Part shown: positions 16,327 to 16,472 of the stretch, one piece after another
Numbering within the stretch: the stretch's first letter is position 1
Layout: each line of letters starts with the position of its first letter
NCBI GenBank assembly: GCA_902632515.1
Contig: CACPDA010000014.1
Span: 1-16,472 of the forward strand
Length of the DNA: 16,472 nucleotides
Direction of reading: 5' to 3'
Source: an uncultured Pelagibacteraceae bacterium
GTDB taxonomy: Bacteria; Pseudomonadota; Alphaproteobacteria; Pelagibacterales; Pelagibacteraceae
Notes under the pieces: generated by a model
Told to the model about the DNA's origin: nothing
Databases searched by the model: none
The model's input: only the letters and a program-made list of their open reading frames with translations
Translations under genes and position numbers: made by a program

Positions 16327-16472
16327 ACTTTTAGAAGATAAGTTAAATAATAAAAAAATAAATCAAATTTATAGTCATTTTGAAAAATCACTAAAAATTA
16401 ATCAAAACTTTGTAGTAGGTGTTTCAGGTGGACCAGATAGTCTTGCTTTAGCTTTTTTAGCTAAAATATATT
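16286..16472 (+). CDS. tilS: tRNA(Ile)-lysidine synthase, N-terminal fragment
   Basis: Partial gene running off the right edge; 62 codons are visible. The PP-loop ATP-binding motif SGGPDS appears at about residues 49-54 within NFVVGVSGGPDSLALAFLA, which is diagnostic for the TilS/MesJ family at this distance from the start. The ATG at 16286 is the only ATG upstream of the motif in this frame and overlaps the end of cpoB by 41 bases; a TTG at 16301 is an alternative with a smaller overlap. The position after cpoB is the normal alphaproteobacterial one, where ftsH would follow. Here the C-terminal part is at the left edge of the window, and by comparison with the usual length of about 430 residues nearly 300 residues are missing between the two pieces. 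Confidence 0.9.
   Translation, partial: MSQRNLNATIKIPKLLEDKLNNKKINQIYSHFEKSLKINQNFVVGVSGGPDSLALAFLAKIY

Noticed and set aside
1..16472. Complete circular replicon
   Set aside because: The two ends do not share any visible repeat, and joining them directly would leave TilS short by nearly 300 residues. The reading frame would continue across the join, but that has a one in three chance, and the poly-T frameshift follows.

Overview
This is an AT-rich (about 70% A+T by eye), tightly packed alphaproteobacterial segment that looks like the SAR11 clade (Pelagibacterales). The evidence is gene spacing of 0 to 5 bases, Lys/Asn/Ile-rich proteins, many poly-A/poly-T tracts, the alphaproteobacterial tol-pal/tilS/ftsH/folP/glmM neighbourhood, and protein signatures. 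The lineage is inferred; no rRNA is present.

Layout. Positions 1-244 hold the 3' end of tilS, with a frameshift at a poly-T run. Then comes a compact plus-strand operon, ftsH-folP-glmM-thiD-purA (309-6710), whose genes are separated by at most 5 bases or overlap by 1. Converging on it, with a 4-base overlap of 3' ends, is the minus-strand pair rluD-rpoH (8620-6707). A tRNA-Arg(UCG) gene (8650-8726, plus) follows. Next is a minus-strand accessory pair: a two-domain protein with a formyltransferase-like N-terminus and a beta-propeller-like C-terminus, and an ABC-2 transporter permease that lacks its N-terminus. Around 11040-11055 the permease fragment abuts, head to head, a fragment of a RuvC-like resolvase gene that also lacks its 5' end. 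From 11430 to the right end runs the complete cell-envelope cluster tolQ-tolR-tolA-tolB-pal-cpoB(ybgF), followed by the 5' end of tilS, cut by the window edge.

How the genes work together. TolQRA, TolB, Pal and CpoB form the trans-envelope Tol-Pal machine that holds the outer membrane to peptidoglycan during division. GlmM makes glucosamine-1-phosphate for peptidoglycan and LPS. FtsH is the membrane quality-control protease and in enterobacteria degrades sigma-32; its target sigma factor type (RpoH) is encoded nearby. FolP, ThiD and PurA supply folate, thiamine pyrimidine and AMP. TilS and RluD modify tRNA and rRNA.

Main oddity. The usual alphaproteobacterial order is tolQ...cpoB-tilS-ftsH-folP-glmM. 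Here tilS is split between the two window ends, and the order is a circular permutation of the usual one, with a novel joint near 11050 between two broken genes. This suggests that the ends of a roughly 17-kb chromosomal segment were joined (DNA circle, tandem duplication, or amplification/assembly chimera) and that the sequence was then opened inside tilS. The most unusual single gene is the formyltransferase/propeller fusion beside the tRNA. No CRISPR array, insertion sequence or prophage block is visible, and no stretch over 300 bases lacks a gene.
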